From contig AP025583.1 in assembly GCA_022846095.1 (NCBI GenBank), positions 2,852,001 to 2,916,000 on the forward strand: 64,000 nucleotides of DNA, written 5' to 3'. A program made the translations under genes and the position numbers. Positions within the stretch are counted from its first letter, which is position 1. The number at the start of each line of letters is the position of its first letter. The DNA comes from Oscillospiraceae bacterium (GTDB lineage Bacteria > Bacillota > Clostridia > Oscillospirales > Oscillospiraceae). Under the pieces are notes generated by a model. It did not search any database and had not been told where the DNA came from. It saw nothing but the letters and a program-made list of their open reading frames with translations. Positions 15,463-24,004 of this stretch are shown here, one piece after another.

Positions 15463-17784
15463 CTACACCCCGTGCTTCACCCGGTCGCGCTCCTCGGCCC
15501 GCTTGGCGTTGTTGAATCGGTCCAGGGTGCCCACCAGGTAGCCGGTGATGCGGCGGATGCGCTCAAAGGGCACGCCGTCCGCCTCGGTACGGCCGCAGCC
15601 GGGGCACTGGTCGCCGATGATGCCGGAGAAGCCGCACACCGGGTCCCGGTCCACCGGGTGGTTCACACTGCCGTAGCCGATGCCCTGCTCCTTCATGCAG
15701 CGGATGACCTTCTCAAAGGCCTCCAGGTTCTCGGTGGGGTCGCCGTCCATCTCGATGTAGCTGATGTGCCCCGCGTTGGTAAGGGCGTGGTAGGGGGCCT
15801 CGATCTTGATCTTGTCGTAGGCCGAGACGGGGTAGTACACCGGCACGTGGAAGGAGTTGGTGTAGTAATCCCGGTCGGTGACCCCCTCGATCACGCCAAA
15901 GCGGGCCTTGTCCAGCTTGACGAAGCGGCCGGACAGCCCCTCCGCCGGGGTGGCCAGCAGGGAGAAGTTCAGCCCGCGTTTGCGCTGCTCCTCGTCCATG
16001 CGCGAGCGCATGTGGGAGATGATCTCCAGGCCCAGCACCCGGGCCTTCTCGCTCTCCCCGTGGTGGGCGCCCAGGAGGGACTTGAGGGTCTCGGCCAGGC
16101 CGATGAAGCCCACGGACAGGGTGCCGTGCTTGAGCACCTCCCGCACCTCGTCGTCCCAGTCCAGCCCCTCGGAGTCCAGCCAGACCCCCTGGCCCATGAG
16201 GAAGGGGTAGTTGCGCACGTGCTTGCGGCACTGGATCTCAAAGCGCTCCAGCAGCTGCTCCACGCACAGGTCCAGCATCCGGTCCAGCCCCTCGAAGAAG
16301 GCGTCCACGTCCCCCCGGGCCTTGATGGCCAGCCGGGGCAGGTTGATGGTGGTGAAGGACAGGTTGCCCCGGCCGTTGCAGATCTCCCGGCTGGGGTCGT
16401 ACACGTTGCCAATGACCCGGGTGCGGCAGCCCATGTAGGCGATCTCGGTCTCGGGCCGCTGGGGATCGTAGTACTGGAGGTTGAAGGGCGCGTCCTGGAA
16501 GGAGAAGTTGGGGAACAGCCGCTTGGCCGAGCAGCGGATGGCCAGCTGGAACAGGTCGTAGTTAGGCTCGCCGGGGTTGTAATTGACCCCCTCCTTCACC
16601 CGGAAAATCTGGATGGGGAAAATGGGGGTCTCCCCGCCGCCCAGCCCGGCCTCGGTGGAGAGCATGATGTTCTTCATCACCATGCGCCCCTCGGGCGAGG
16701 TGTCCATACCGTAGTTGATGGAGGAGAAGGGGGTCTGGGCCCCGGCGCGGGAGTGCATGGTGTTCAGGTTGTGGATCAGGGCCTCCATGGCCTGGTAGGT
16801 GGCCCGGTCGGTCTCCTTCACCGCCCGCTGGTGGGCGAAGGCCTGGGCCCTGCCCACGGCCTCCCCGTCCCCGAAGGCGGGGACCAGGGCGGCGCGCTCC
16901 TCGGCCTGGTACGCCCCGCAGTCCTCCAGCGTGGGGACGAGGCCCGTGCGCGCCCGGATCCCCTCCATCACGCCCTTGAGCTCCTTCTCCGGCTCCTGGG
17001 CGCCGCACAGCAGCATCAGTGCCCGGGCCAGGTTCTGCCGGTAGCGCTTGACGAAGGTCTTGCGCACCCCGTCGGCCATGCCGTAGTCGAAGTTCACCAC
17101 GCTCTGCCCGCCGTGCTGGTCGTTCTGGTTGGACTGGATGGCGATGCAGCACAGGGCGGCGTAGGAGGAGATGTCGTTGGGCTCCCGCAGGGTGCCGTGG
17201 CCGGTGGAGAAGCCGCCCTGGAAGAGCTTTTTAATGTCGATCTGGCAGCAGGTGGTGGTCAGGGTGAGGAAGTCCAGGTCGTGGATGTGGATGTCCCCCT
17301 CCCGGTGGGCCCGGGCGTGGTCGGGGTTGAGCACGAACATGTCGTAGAACTGCTTGGCCCCCTCTGAGCCGAACTTGAGCATGGAGCCCATGGCGGTGTC
17401 CCCGTCGATGTTGGCGTTCTCCCGCTTGATGTCGGACTCCTTGGCGGAGGAGAAGGTGATGTCCTCGTAGGTCTTCATCAGGCGGGTGTTCATCTCCCGG
17501 GCGCGGCTGCGCCCCTCCCGGTAGAGGATGTAGGCCTTGGCGGTCTGCACGTAGCCCCCGTCCATGAGCACCTGCTCCACCACGTCCTGGATGTGCTCCA
17601 CGCCGGGCTGGGGATCCCCCTCCCGGTCCAGGCGCTCCAGCACCTGGTCGGCCAGCAGGCGCGCCGTGTCCTCCTGTCCGGGCTTGTAGGTGGCGTCGAA
17701 GGCCTTGGTGATGGCGGCGGCGATCTTCTCCTCGTGGAAGTCGGACACGCGCCCGTCCCGCTTGCGAATTTTGGTGATGGTCAT
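15463..17784 (-). CDS. nrdD: Anaerobic ribonucleoside-triphosphate reductase
   Basis: Oxygen-sensitive class III reductase converting NTPs to dNTPs. The 773-residue protein starts at ATG 17784 after GAAAAGGAG. An ATP-cone allosteric domain occupies about 1-95 (KIRKRDGRVSDFHEEKI). The catalytic barrel follows, then a zinc site CGFSGIIGDQCPGCG and the glycyl-radical motif RRITGYLVG near the C-terminus (Gly about 748). Followed by nrdG. The promoter region carries an NrdR-like box, so repression by NrdR-ATP/dATP is likely. Confidence 0.96.
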   Translation of the reverse strand: MTITKIRKRDGRVSDFHEEKIAAAITKAFDATYKPGQEDTARLLADQVLERLDREGDPQPGVEHIQDVVEQVLMDGGYVQTAKAYILYREGRSRAREMNTRLMKTYEDITFSSAKESDIKRENANIDGDTAMGSMLKFGSEGAKQFYDMFVLNPDHARAHREGDIHIHDLDFLTLTTTCCQIDIKKLFQGGFSTGHGTLREPNDISSYAALCCIAIQSNQNDQHGGQSVVNFDYGMADGVRKTFVKRYRQNLARALMLLCGAQEPEKELKGVMEGIRARTGLVPTLEDCGAYQAEERAALVPAFGDGEAVGRAQAFAHQRAVKETDRATYQAMEALIHNLNTMHSRAGAQTPFSSINYGMDTSPEGRMVMKNIMLSTEAGLGGGETPIFPIQIFRVKEGVNYNPGEPNYDLFQLAIRCSAKRLFPNFSFQDAPFNLQYYDPQRPETEIAYMGCRTRVIGNVYDPSREICNGRGNLSFTTINLPRLAIKARGDVDAFFEGLDRMLDLCVEQLLERFEIQCRKHVRNYPFLMGQGVWLDSEGLDWDDEVREVLKHGTLSVGFIGLAETLKSLLGAHHGESEKARVLGLEIISHMRSRMDEEQRKRGLNFSLLATPAEGLSGRFVKLDKARFGVIEGVTDRDYYTNSFHVPVYYPVSAYDKIKIEAPYHALTNAGHISYIEMDGDPTENLEAFEKVIRCMKEQGIGYGSVNHPVDRDPVCGFSGIIGDQCPGCGRTEADGVPFERIRRITGYLVGTLDRFNNAKRAEERDRVKHGV

Positions 17785-17861
17785 AGCTTTTTCTCCTTTT
17801 CCGCGCCTCAGTCGTAAAAAACGCCCCCTGCCGGGGGCAATTTGGAGCCTTTTCGGGACGG

Positions 17862-17928
17862 CACAATATCTTGTGTCCCATATTTTTCTTAACGGTCCTA
17901 TAATACCGTATCTAGCTCCCTGCGTCAA
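17862..17928 (-). promoter_or_regulatory. nrdD promoter with NrdR-like box
   Basis: Promoter TTGACG (17928-17923), 17 bases, TATTAT (17905-17900). CACAATATCTTGTGTC (17862-17877) matches the NrdR box pattern. A second imperfect palindrome ACGGT-8-ACCGT (17892-17909) overlaps the -10, centred 31 bp away, about three helical turns. The pair is proposed as an NrdR operator. The rest of 17785-18094 holds a small GC hairpin (17823-17838) and an AT-rich upstream tract. Confidence 0.65.
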
Positions 17929-18038
17929 GGGCTATTTCAGACTTTGCGCCTTTTCGGCACGCGGGGCGGGTTTCTCCTCGGCTTTTTATGCTGTAATTGA
18001 TTTAATTAATATTTAACTTAATTATTTTAATATTACCA

Positions 18039-18067
18039 TTGACAATCAGAAGCACATCGCTTATATT
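18039..18067 (+). promoter_or_regulatory. Promoter of the DUF2089 operon
   Basis: TTGACA (18039-18044), 17 bases, TATATT (18062-18067), 28 bases before the start codon. The AT-rich tract upstream (18000-18035) could act as an UP element. Confidence 0.85.
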
Positions 18068-18094
18068 AGCTAACAACAGAAAGGAAGTGGGGGT

Positions 18095-18457
18095 ATGAAC
18101 AAGGTGATCAGCCGCTGCCCGGTGTGCAGCCGTGAGCTGACGGTCACCCGGCTGAAATGCGGCGGCTGCGACACGGTGATCGAGAACAACTTCAGGCTCA
18201 GCAGATTCGACTACCTCTCGGACGAGGAGCTGTATTTTACGGAGACCTTCCTGCGCTGCCGGGGCAACATCAAGGAGGTGGAGAAGGAGCTGGGCATCTC
18301 CTACCCCACCGTCCGCTCCAGGCTGGACGCGGTGATCAAGGCCCTGGGCTGCGACGCGGGGGGCGAGGAGCGCTGCGCCAAACGGGAGGAGATCCTCAAG
18401 GCCCTGGAGCGCGGGGAGCTCACCCCGGAGCAGGCCATCGCCCTGTTAAAATCATAA
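18095..18457 (+). CDS. DUF2089 family zinc-ribbon/HTH regulator
   Basis: The 120 residues begin with a zinc ribbon, CPVC...CGGC (8-28), then a helix-turn-helix (YFTETFLRCRGNIKEVEKELGISYPTV region, about 48-76) and a C-terminal SHOCT-like helix pair (REEILKALERGELTPEQAIALL). AAAGGAAG ribosome site. It is first of three genes of similar style and probably regulates its own operon. Family members are uncharacterised regulators. Confidence 0.87.
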   Translation: MNKVISRCPVCSRELTVTRLKCGGCDTVIENNFRLSRFDYLSDEELYFTETFLRCRGNIKEVEKELGISYPTVRSRLDAVIKALGCDAGGEERCAKREEILKALERGELTPEQAIALLKS

Positions 18458-18476
18458 AAGTCAGGAGAAGATTGAT

Positions 18477-18863
18477 ATGGACGAGACGTTGAGAATTTTA
18501 AAAATGGTGGAGGAGGGCACGATCACCGCCGAGCAGGGGGCCGAGCTGCTCTCCGCCATGAACCTGAACCCGCCGGCCCAGCAAATTTCCGCCGGGAAGA
18601 GCGGCTACGACAAAAAGATGTTCCGGGTCATCGTGGACAGCCCCGCCGGCGACAAGGTGAAGGTGCAGTTTCCGGTGGGGGCCATCCGGAAGATTTTGAA
18701 GGTCACGGGCAAGCTCCCCATCCCGGAGGAGAGCTTGCAGGGCGTGGACCTGTCCAGCATGATGGACGCCATCTCGGAGTGCCTGGACGACGAGATCGAG
18801 GGGGATTTCGTCAACGTGGAGGGCGCAGACGGCACCACGGTCCGGGTCTTTGTGGACAAGTAG
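18477..18863 (+). CDS. SHOCT-like domain protein, unknown function
   Basis: The 128 residues open with a short helical domain (TLRILKMVEEGTITAEQGAELL) that resembles the C-terminus of the preceding DUF2089 protein. A beta-rich domain follows (about 48-128), with FRVIVDSPAGDKVKVQFPVG. The layout resembles bacterial YvlB-type proteins associated with envelope stress. It is 19 bases after the DUF2089 gene with a GGAG site. Confidence 0.75.
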   Translation: MDETLRILKMVEEGTITAEQGAELLSAMNLNPPAQQISAGKSGYDKKMFRVIVDSPAGDKVKVQFPVGAIRKILKVTGKLPIPEESLQGVDLSSMMDAISECLDDEIEGDFVNVEGADGTTVRVFVDK

Positions 18864-18867
18864 GGCC

Positions 18868-19131
18868 ATGAACGTAAAAATCAGGACGCCGGAGTTCCGC
18901 TTCTCCATGCCGGTGCCGGTCTCCATGGCGGGCTTCGTGGTGCGGCTGCTCCCGGAGCGGGTGTTCGAGACGCTGCGGGACAACACCCCGGAGCCCTACC
19001 GCAGCCTGATCACGAAGGAGATTATCGGCATGATCGCGGGCGAGTGCCTGGACATTCTCCGGGAAAACAAGGGGCTGGAGATCGTCCACGTGGAGGCGCA
19101 GGACGGCACCTTCGTCTCCGTCAGGCTCTGA
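18868..19131 (+). CDS. Small beta-rich protein, unknown function
   Basis: The 87-residue product (MNVKIRTPEFRFSMPVPVSM...) is related in style to the second half of the preceding gene and ends in the same kind of strand (VEAQDGTFVSVRL against VEGADGTTVRVFVDK). This suggests a partial gene duplication within the operon. It is separated by 4 bases from the upstream stop. Function unknown. Confidence 0.7.
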   Translation: MNVKIRTPEFRFSMPVPVSMAGFVVRLLPERVFETLRDNTPEPYRSLITKEIIGMIAGECLDILRENKGLEIVHVEAQDGTFVSVRL

Positions 19132-19173
19132 ACCGCGTTTCTGCAACTTAGGCGGATAAGGCGCACAATATTT

Positions 19174-19529
19174 GGCGGGCGATTCGTGAATCGCCCCTAC
19201 GAGTGCCAAGCGCTGTACGGGGCATGGCAGTACGGGCGGCTTTTCAGGCACCTGTTGAACCGCAACTGGTATCAAGTCTGGGCGAGTCATGTGCCGCAGG
19301 GGCGGCAGCCCTATTTACAGAGGGCACAGACCGAACCGAGCCCTGAGCGCTGCCAAGTCTTGCAGGTTACCTGAACCGCACCGCCGCCGGGCCCCCGGGT
19401 CCAGGGCCGAAGCCCTGGTTGTTTCTTCCCGGGGTTCTTTGCAAGCAAAGAATCCCGCCGCCGGAGGCCGGGCCTCCGAAAAAAGGAGCGGATTGCCGCG
19501 TCGGCCCCGCGGGGCCTCCTCGCAATGAC
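19174..19529. repeat. Long dispersed repeat, copy 2 (inverted)
   Basis: Order is GGGCGATTCGTGAATCGCCC palindrome (19178-19197), then about 290 bp matching 14229-14490 in reverse complement, then GGATTGCC...CTCGCAATGAC (19490-19529). It fills the 19132-19606 gap together with a terminator. A 62-codon frame within it matches one in copy 1, but mostly by non-synonymous change, so it is not treated as a gene. Confidence 0.85.
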
Positions 19530-19574
19530 TGGGTTCGCCTTATCCCCCTTACCCGCATCTTTTTCCTAAAACGA

Positions 19575-19604
19575 AGGCGCGCTATCATTAGATAGCGCGC
19601 CTTT
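19575..19604 (-). terminator. Terminator of the homocysteine methyltransferase gene
   Basis: A 13-bp stem AAGGCGCGCTATC with ATTA loop lies 3 bases past the stop, with A/T-rich ends on both strands. Confidence 0.85.
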
Positions 19605-19606
19605 TG

Positions 19607-20851
19607 CTATAAAATGACCAGGCCGTATTTGTCGGCCATACGCCGGAGGAACTCCGGCTCCAAATCCCCGGTGCCGTCCCAGAAGGCCCGGCCCTGGTAG
19701 CGCCGCAGCGCCCCCTCCAGCAGCTCGGGCACGTCGGAGTAGAGGCACAGGGCGTCCTTCACCGCGTACTGGTTCTCGGCGAAGATCTCCAGGTCGTCCT
19801 CCTCCAGCACCGCGATCTTCAGCGCCCCCTGGGGCCGCTCCTCCTCGGCCTCCAGGATGTCCTCCATCAGGTCCGAGGTGCACTCGATGATCTCCCCCAC
19901 GTCCACGTCGGGGGTGATGAACCGGGCCTCCTTCTCACTGGCGCAGGGGATCACGTCGGGGTCCCGCTCCGGCGTGGGGAAGGCGCCGTAGTCCACCGCC
20001 TCCACGGCGGCGCGCAGGGCGGAGATGTGTCCCGGCGTGGTGCCGCAGCAGCCCCCGAAGATGCGCACCCCGGCCTTGGCCAGCGCGGGCACGTAGGAGG
20101 CAAACTCCTCCGCCCCGCAGTGGTAGACCGCCTTTTCCCCCTCCATCTCGGGCATGCCCGCGTTGGGCTTGGCGATGAGGGGGACGGTGGCGTAGGGGGT
20201 CAGCCGCTCCAGCTGCTCCAGCATGCCGTCCGGCCCGCAGGAGCAGTTCAGGCCGAAGGCGGCGCACCCCATGCCCTGCATGACGATGAGGGCGGAGAGC
20301 ACGTCGGTGCCCGACAGGGTGCGGCCGTTCTCGTCACAGGTAAAGGTGACCCAAACCGGCTTCTCCGACACGCTGCGCGCGGCCAGCACGGCGGCCCGGG
20401 CCTCGGGCATGGTCATGGTGGTCTCGATGACGAACAGATCCACCCCCGCCTCGGCCAGGGCGGCGGCCTGCTCGGTGTAGATCTCCACCAGCTCCTCGAA
20501 GGTGCGCTCGCCGAAGGGCTCGATGAACTCCCCGGTGGGGGCCATGTCCCCCGCCACCAAGGCCCGCCCGGCGGCGGCCTTTTGGGACAGCTCCACCAGG
20601 CGGCGGTTGTACTGCGCCACCTGTCCGGCCGCGCCGTGCTGCTCCAGCCGCACCCGGTTGGCCTGAAAGGTGGGGGCGATGATCACCTGGGCGCCCGCCG
20701 CCACGTACTCCTCCTGAAGGCCCACCAGCACCTCCGGGTGCTCCAGCACCCACTGCTCCGTGCAGGCCCCGTTGGGCATGCCGCGGCGCAGCAGCTCGGT
20801 GCCGGTGGCGCCGTCCATCACAATCGGCAGGGGCAAGGGAATAGCGTCCAT
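19607..20851 (-). CDS. Homocysteine S-methyltransferase family protein
   Basis: Zinc-dependent methyl transfer to homocysteine, giving methionine. The 414-residue product starts at ATG 20851 with AGGAGG about 10 bases upstream. The barrel shows DGATGTELLRRG (about 13), the first zinc Cys region (GLNCSCGP, about 204) and the Cys pair GGCCGTTPGHI (about 272). Residues about 290-414 form an extra acidic domain not recognised as pterin- or B12-binding, so it is shorter than MetH. It could act with a separate corrinoid protein or use another methyl donor. Confidence 0.85.
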   Translation of the reverse strand: MDAIPLPLPIVMDGATGTELLRRGMPNGACTEQWVLEHPEVLVGLQEEYVAAGAQVIIAPTFQANRVRLEQHGAAGQVAQYNRRLVELSQKAAAGRALVAGDMAPTGEFIEPFGERTFEELVEIYTEQAAALAEAGVDLFVIETTMTMPEARAAVLAARSVSEKPVWVTFTCDENGRTLSGTDVLSALIVMQGMGCAAFGLNCSCGPDGMLEQLERLTPYATVPLIAKPNAGMPEMEGEKAVYHCGAEEFASYVPALAKAGVRIFGGCCGTTPGHISALRAAVEAVDYGAFPTPERDPDVIPCASEKEARFITPDVDVGEIIECTSDLMEDILEAEEERPQGALKIAVLEEDDLEIFAENQYAVKDALCLYSDVPELLEGALRRYQGRAFWDGTGDLEPEFLRRMADKYGLVIL

Positions 20852-20900
20852 AATCGGAAGTTTCCTCCTCAAATTCAGTCCTTGTGTTTCGTTTCGCAGT

Positions 20901-20930
20901 AGTATACCACAAACCGGGGAAAGAAAGCAA
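20901..20930 (-). promoter_or_regulatory. Promoter of the homocysteine methyltransferase gene
   Basis: TTGCTT (20930-20925), 18 bases, TATACT (20906-20901). The leader is about 45 bases, too short for an S-box or T-box. Confidence 0.65.
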
Positions 20931-21050
20931 TACGGGTTGGGAAAAGTCCCTTTTCTGATAATTGCCGCCGGTAAAAACTCCGCCGGTTTTGCGGAAAAAC
21001 GTACAAACCGGGAATTTCCCTATTGAACATTGAATGTTAATATGCGTTGC

Positions 21051-21079
21051 TTGTGGCAACGGGCACTTCCTCATACAAT
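21051..21079 (+). promoter_or_regulatory. Promoter of the XRE membrane regulator gene
   Basis: TTGTGG (21051-21056), 17 bases, TACAAT (21074-21079), 34 bases upstream of the start codon. Confidence 0.6.
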
Positions 21080-21113
21080 GGTGCTAACACGAAACGAAAG
21101 GAGGGTAGACCTC

Positions 21114-21623
21114 ATGTTAAGCGAAAACATAAAAGCAATCCGGAAATCAAAAGGGCTTTCGCAGGAAGAGCTCGCTGTCAAGCTGAATATCGTGCGACAG
21201 ACAATTTCCAAATGGGAGAAGGGACTGTCCGTTCCTGACTCTGATATGTTGATTTCTATATCGGAAGTGCTGGAAACACCTGTAAGCACTTTACTCGGAG
21301 AAACGATGACGGAATCGAAGGTTGACGACTTAAAAGTGATCTCCGAAAAACTGGAGATTATAAACTTGCAGCTTGCACAGAGGAAGACCACGAAGCAAAA
21401 AACGGTTCATTGGCTCCTTATCTCCTTGTGCGCGGCCATAGTAATACTTTTTGCGGTTCTAACAGCAATAAACAGTCCTTACCTGGGTTGGAATTACAGT
21501 GATCCTGAAACAGCCGTTTTCGGAGCAGCATTTCACGTATTTGAATGGCTGTTTGTCCGGTTGGCACCTATTATCCTGATTGGGGCAGTCTTTGGCATTT
21601 TCTTGACACGAAAGGAAGGATAA
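21114..21623 (+). CDS. XRE-family regulator with C-terminal membrane anchor
   Basis: The 169 residues have an N-terminal HTH (MLSENIKAIRKSKGLSQEEL...WEKGLSVPDSDM, 1-50), a coiled stretch around 75-100, and two membrane helices (about 101-122 and 143-166). AAAGGAGGGT ribosome site. Base composition is clearly lower in GC than the neighbours, suggesting recent acquisition. Such regulators usually control an adjacent transporter or peptide gene, but none is obvious here. Confidence 0.85.
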   Translation: MLSENIKAIRKSKGLSQEELAVKLNIVRQTISKWEKGLSVPDSDMLISISEVLETPVSTLLGETMTESKVDDLKVISEKLEIINLQLAQRKTTKQKTVHWLLISLCAAIVILFAVLTAINSPYLGWNYSDPETAVFGAAFHVFEWLFVRLAPIILIGAVFGIFLTRKEG

Positions 21624-21739
21624 ACCGATACTGCCTTTGGGTATAGCCCGGACTTCAAACGATCAGTTCGCCAGACTGATTACCCGCAACTTCTTGGGAT
21701 TAGGCGCAGATACAATGATTGGACAGGTTGCGGGCACCC

Positions 21740-22111
21740 TCAAAAAGAGGCTGCCAGCGCCAGGGCCAGCGGTGCAGCCAGCGCGAGCACATGGATCGCG
21801 AAGAAAAACCTGTACTCCTCCAGCAGCTCCTCCACCTGCGCGCCGTAATCGTAATGCCTGTCGATGGACACCTCGCTGCCCCGCACGGAGCGGGAGTCCC
21901 GCTCCAGCTTCTCATAGGCGTCCGCGTCCAGCGCCTTGACCGCCCGGAACAGCCAGTCCTTCGCCAGGCTGGTGACCACCAGCGAGACGAGAATCGTGCC
22001 GAAGAACATGGCGATCAGTACGGCATGCCGGCAGGTGGATTCACGCAGCAGGAAAAAGGCGCCGAAGTCCGCCAGGATTAGAATTCCGTCCACAGCGGTA
22101 AATTTCGTCAT
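21740..22111 (-). CDS. Small membrane protein, unknown function
   Basis: The 123 residues have predicted helices at about 5-22, 30-50 and 100-121, with a charged middle segment (DRHYDYGAQVEELLEEYRFFF). A GGAGG site precedes the ATG. It is convergent with the XRE gene; the gap 21624-21739 holds no clear feature. Function unknown. Confidence 0.65.
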   Translation of the reverse strand: MTKFTAVDGILILADFGAFFLLRESTCRHAVLIAMFFGTILVSLVVTSLAKDWLFRAVKALDADAYEKLERDSRSVRGSEVSIDRHYDYGAQVEELLEEYRFFFAIHVLALAAPLALALAASF

Positions 22112-22138
22112 ATCTTACCTCCGTACCCATACGGCCGC

Positions 22139-22170
22139 AGGGCCGGCCCACATCCGTGGGCCGGCCCTTT
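22139..22170. terminator. Hairpin downstream of argS
   Basis: A 13-bp stem AGGGCCGGCCCAC with ATCC loop lies 6 bases past the argS stop. The T-rich side is on the plus strand. Confidence 0.7.
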
Positions 22171-22173
22171 GTC

Positions 22174-23922
22174 TTACATTTTTTCCGGCGCGGTGACGCC
22201 CAGCAGGCCCAGGCCGTTGGCCAGGACGCAGCGCACCGTGTCCGCCAGCTTGAGGCGGGCGGCGAGCAGCGCGGGGGCCTCGCCCTTGATGCGGCAGGCG
22301 TTGTAGAAGCGGTGGAAGTCCCCGGCCAGCGCGGCCAGGTAGCGGTTGATGCGGGAGGGGTCGTAGTCCCGGGCGGCCAGGTGGATCTCCTCCGGGAACT
22401 GGGCCAGGGTCTTGATCAGGGCCAGCTCCTCGGGCGCGGACAGCAGCGCGGCGTCCACCGCCCCGGCGGCGGGGACGGACGCCCCCTCCTCCGCCAGGCG
22501 GGCGGCCAGGGAGCAGATCCGGGCGTGGGCGTACTGCACGTAGTACACCGGGTTCTCGCTGTCCTCCCGCACCGCCAGGTCCAGGTCGAAGTCCAGGGGG
22601 CTGGTGGAGGAGCGGGAGTTGAAGAAGTAGCGGGCGGCGTCCACGGGGATCTCGTCCAGCAGGTCGTGCAGGGCGATGGCCTTGCCCGAGCGCTTGGACA
22701 TACGCACCGGCTTGCCGTCCTGCAGCAGGTTGACCAGCTGCATCAGCACCACCACCAGCCGGTGGGAGCCGTCCAGCCCCAGCCCGTCCAGGGCGGCCTG
22801 GAGCCGGGCCACGTGGCCGTGGTGATCCGCGCCCCAGATATTGACGGCCTTTTGAAAGCCCCGCTGCTCCAGCTTGTTGCGGTGGTAGGCGATGTCGGCG
22901 GCGAAGTAGGTGTAGAACCCGTTGGCCCGGCGCAGCACGTCGTCCTTCAGGTCCAGCTTGTCCGCCTGCTCCTGGGTCTTGCCCTCTGCCATGTACTTTT
23001 TCTTGAGCAGCTCGGTGGTGTTGAGCCACAGGGCCCCGTCCTTCTCGTAGGTCCAGCCCCTCTCGGTGAGCATGGCCACCGTGTCGTGGACGTAGCCGCT
23101 CTCGTGGAGCTGGGACTCGAAGAACCACTCGTCGTACTCGATCTTGTAGCGGCGCAGATCCGCCTTCATGTTGGGGATGTTGGTCTTCAGGCCGAACTGG
23201 GCCAGGGCCTCCAGGCGCTCGTCCTCCGGCTTGTCCCGGAAGCTGTCGCCGTAGGCGTCGTAAAACGCCTGGGCCAGCTCCCGGATGTCGTCGCCGTGGT
23301 AGCCGCTCTCCGGGAATTCAAACTGCTCCTCGCCCAGCAGCAGCTGCATGTAGCGGGCGTTGATGGACTCGGCGAACTTGTGGATCTGGTTGCCCGCGTC
23401 GTTGACGTAGAACTCCTTCCAGGTGTCGTACCCGTCCCGGGCGAGCACATTGGCCAGGGTGTCCCCCAGCACGCCGCCCCGGGCGTTGCCCATGTGCATG
23501 GGCCCGGTGGGGTTGGCGGAGACGAACTCCACCATCACCCGCTCGCCCCTGCCCTCGCCGCTGCCGCCGTAGGCCGCACCCTCGCCCTCGACGTCGGCGA
23601 GCACGTCGCCGTACCACTTGGCGCCCAGGGTGAAGTTCAGAAAGCCGGGGCCCGCGATCTCCGCCCGCTCGAACCAGGAGCCGTCCAGCTCCAGGTTGTC
23701 CAGGATAATCTGGGCGATGGCCCGGGGGGCCATGTGCAGCGCCTTGGCCCCCGCCATGGCGAAGGAGGAGGCGTAGTCGCCGTGGGTTACGTCCTTGGGG
23801 ATCTCAACGCCGCCCCTGACCTCCTGCCCGGCGGGCAGCGCGCCCGCGGCGGCGGCCTTCTCGTAGGCGGCCTGGGTCAGCGCGGCCACCTGCGCGCGGG
23901 CCGCCTGAATCAAATTCGACAT
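22174..23922 (-). CDS. argS: Arginyl-tRNA synthetase
   Basis: Class I aminoacyl-tRNA synthetase charging tRNA-Arg. The 582-residue form starts at ATG 23922 (MSNLIQAARAQ). The N-terminal tRNA-binding domain is followed by the HIGH-equivalent PTGPMHMGNARGG (about 122), KMSKS-equivalent MSKRSGKAI (about 399) and an alpha-helical anticodon domain ending in GLLGVTAPEKM. Its length is typical for bacterial ArgRS. It is monocistronic with a downstream hairpin. Confidence 0.96.
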   Translation of the reverse strand: MSNLIQAARAQVAALTQAAYEKAAAAGALPAGQEVRGGVEIPKDVTHGDYASSFAMAGAKALHMAPRAIAQIILDNLELDGSWFERAEIAGPGFLNFTLGAKWYGDVLADVEGEGAAYGGSGEGRGERVMVEFVSANPTGPMHMGNARGGVLGDTLANVLARDGYDTWKEFYVNDAGNQIHKFAESINARYMQLLLGEEQFEFPESGYHGDDIRELAQAFYDAYGDSFRDKPEDERLEALAQFGLKTNIPNMKADLRRYKIEYDEWFFESQLHESGYVHDTVAMLTERGWTYEKDGALWLNTTELLKKKYMAEGKTQEQADKLDLKDDVLRRANGFYTYFAADIAYHRNKLEQRGFQKAVNIWGADHHGHVARLQAALDGLGLDGSHRLVVVLMQLVNLLQDGKPVRMSKRSGKAIALHDLLDEIPVDAARYFFNSRSSTSPLDFDLDLAVREDSENPVYYVQYAHARICSLAARLAEEGASVPAAGAVDAALLSAPEELALIKTLAQFPEEIHLAARDYDPSRINRYLAALAGDFHRFYNACRIKGEAPALLAARLKLADTVRCVLANGLGLLGVTAPEKM

Positions 23923-24004
23923 AGTTCCATCACCTTTTCGTCTGTTATAAATAGAGGCGCGATGTTTAAGGGGTGCGGCGCATAGTGGCGGCGGGGGCAA
24001 GCCC

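Noticed and set aside
15472-17367. 631-codon open frame antisense to nrdD
   Set aside because: Low-complexity Leu/Gly/Val/His product on the opposite strand of a fully conserved reductase gene.
20873-21029. SAM or cobalamin riboswitch upstream of the homocysteine methyltransferase gene
   Set aside because: The leader after the promoter is only about 45 bases and shows no conserved core.
21637-21739. Recombinase remnant after the XRE gene
   Set aside because: A short open stretch without any recognisable catalytic motif.
22156-23985. 609-codon open frame antisense to argS
   Set aside because: Shadow of argS; composition bias only, no motif.
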